Below are positions 63,693 through 64,000 of a DNA stretch of 64,000 nt, one piece after another. The notes under the pieces were generated by a model that was given only the letters and a program-made list of their open reading frames with translations, was not told the DNA's origin and ran no database searches. Within the stretch, counting starts at the first letter, position 1; the number at the start of each line of letters is the position of its first letter. The stretch comes from Arthrospira sp. PCC 9108. Lineage in GTDB: Bacteria; Cyanobacteriota; Cyanobacteriia; Cyanobacteriales; Microcoleaceae. The stretch covers positions 6,572,501-6,636,500 of the forward strand of contig CP066886.1 of the NCBI GenBank assembly GCA_016745315.1. The letters run 5' to 3'. Position numbers and translations under genes: made by a program.

Positions 63693-64000
63693 AACCCGCC
63701 CCACCGCCGATAATTAATAATTGTAGGGGCGGGTTCTGCTGTCAATTACAAATTCCCCACGAGGATATGAATAAACCCGCCCCACCGCCGATAATTAATA
63801 ATTGTAGGGGCGGGTTCTGCTGTCAATTACAAATTCCCCACGAGGATATGAATAAACCCGCCCCACCGCCGATAATTAATAATTGTAGGGGCGGGTTCTG
63901 CTGTCAATTACAAATTCCCCACGAGGATATGAATAAACCCGCCCCACCGCCGATAATTAATAATTGTAGGGGCGGGTTCTGCTGTCAATTACAAATTCCC
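63693..64000 (+). repeat. 81-bp tandem repeat (four copies, continues past the window)
   Basis: Units begin at 63693, 63774, 63855 and 63936 and are nearly identical. Each has AACCCGCCCC and a matching GGGGCGGGTT around an AT-rich centre (GATAATTAATAATTG), then CTGCTGTCAATTACAAATTC and CCCACGAGGATATGAATA. Every unit can fold into a GC-clamped hairpin. The last copy runs out of the window. Single related cores occur at 37140-37168 and near 54041. Confidence 0.95.

Noticed and set aside
63693..64000. CRISPR array
   Set aside because: The units are contiguous 81-bp tandem copies with no variable spacers between short repeats.

Overview
This window is chromosomal DNA from a filamentous cyanobacterium, most likely of the Limnospira/Arthrospira (Spirulina) group. 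GCGATCGC-type HIP1 octamers are very frequent, and the housekeeping genes are cyanobacterial: psbA (photosystem II D1), psb34, a CrtR-type carotene hydroxylase, DUF1825, DUF3611, DUF1350, DUF2811 and COP23 proteins. Genus is an inference from style; no rRNA or tRNA gene was found here to prove it.

Region 1 (1-10.3 kb, accessory). After decayed small-gene remnants (1-433) comes an eight-gene minus-strand operon (7917 down to 529). It runs: a 76-residue candidate precursor peptide ending in a Tyr/Lys-rich tail, two radical SAM/SPASM proteins, an unrecognised helical protein with Asp-rich motifs, a large 2-oxoglutarate/Fe(II) dioxygenase-like protein, a membrane protein and two smaller 2OG dioxygenase-like proteins. 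I read this as a RiPP (modified peptide) pathway and as the best candidate for an undescribed system. Divergent from it are an NB-ARC/NACHT-like P-loop protein with a well-formed promoter overlapped by a direct repeat, and a Uma2-family nuclease.

Region 2 (10.3-13 kb): psbA with an E130 (high-light type) D1 and its own terminator, a Uma2 gene fragment, and gcvT.

Region 3 (13.03-25.6 kb): a phage-like integrative element. Two non-coding arms of about 0.8 kb in inverted orientation begin right outside the stop codons of the outermost cargo genes. Between them are divergent gene blocks: tail-fibre-like genes leftward, and an ATPase plus small proteins rightward. Outside the right arm sits a tyrosine-recombinase gene inside a perfect 74-bp inverted repeat. 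Several genes are broken by single-base changes (integrase, tail fibre, two or three others), so the element is probably decaying or immobilised. A truncated PAS-domain gene abuts its right edge.

Region 4 (26-64 kb): mostly core genome. It includes a GH10-like lipoprotein/hydrolase, an MBOAT acyltransferase, lepA, DUF1825, lepB, crtR, a COP23 protein, YbjN, a PfkB kinase, rplY, purA, polA, DUF1350, a three-gene RsbW/RsbU/RsbV-like partner-switching module, an HTH-GrpE fusion, dps, the S1 ribosomal protein gene with a long structured leader, a HAD hydrolase, metK, thiG, psb34, a TPR protein, an OmpR-type regulator, protoporphyrinogen oxidase and mutS2. Accessory points are an orphan ADP-ribosyltransferase-like gene (39.8 kb), a helically phased array of TGTGGAAAA DnaA-box-like sites (60.7 kb) and an 81-bp tandem repeat at the right edge.
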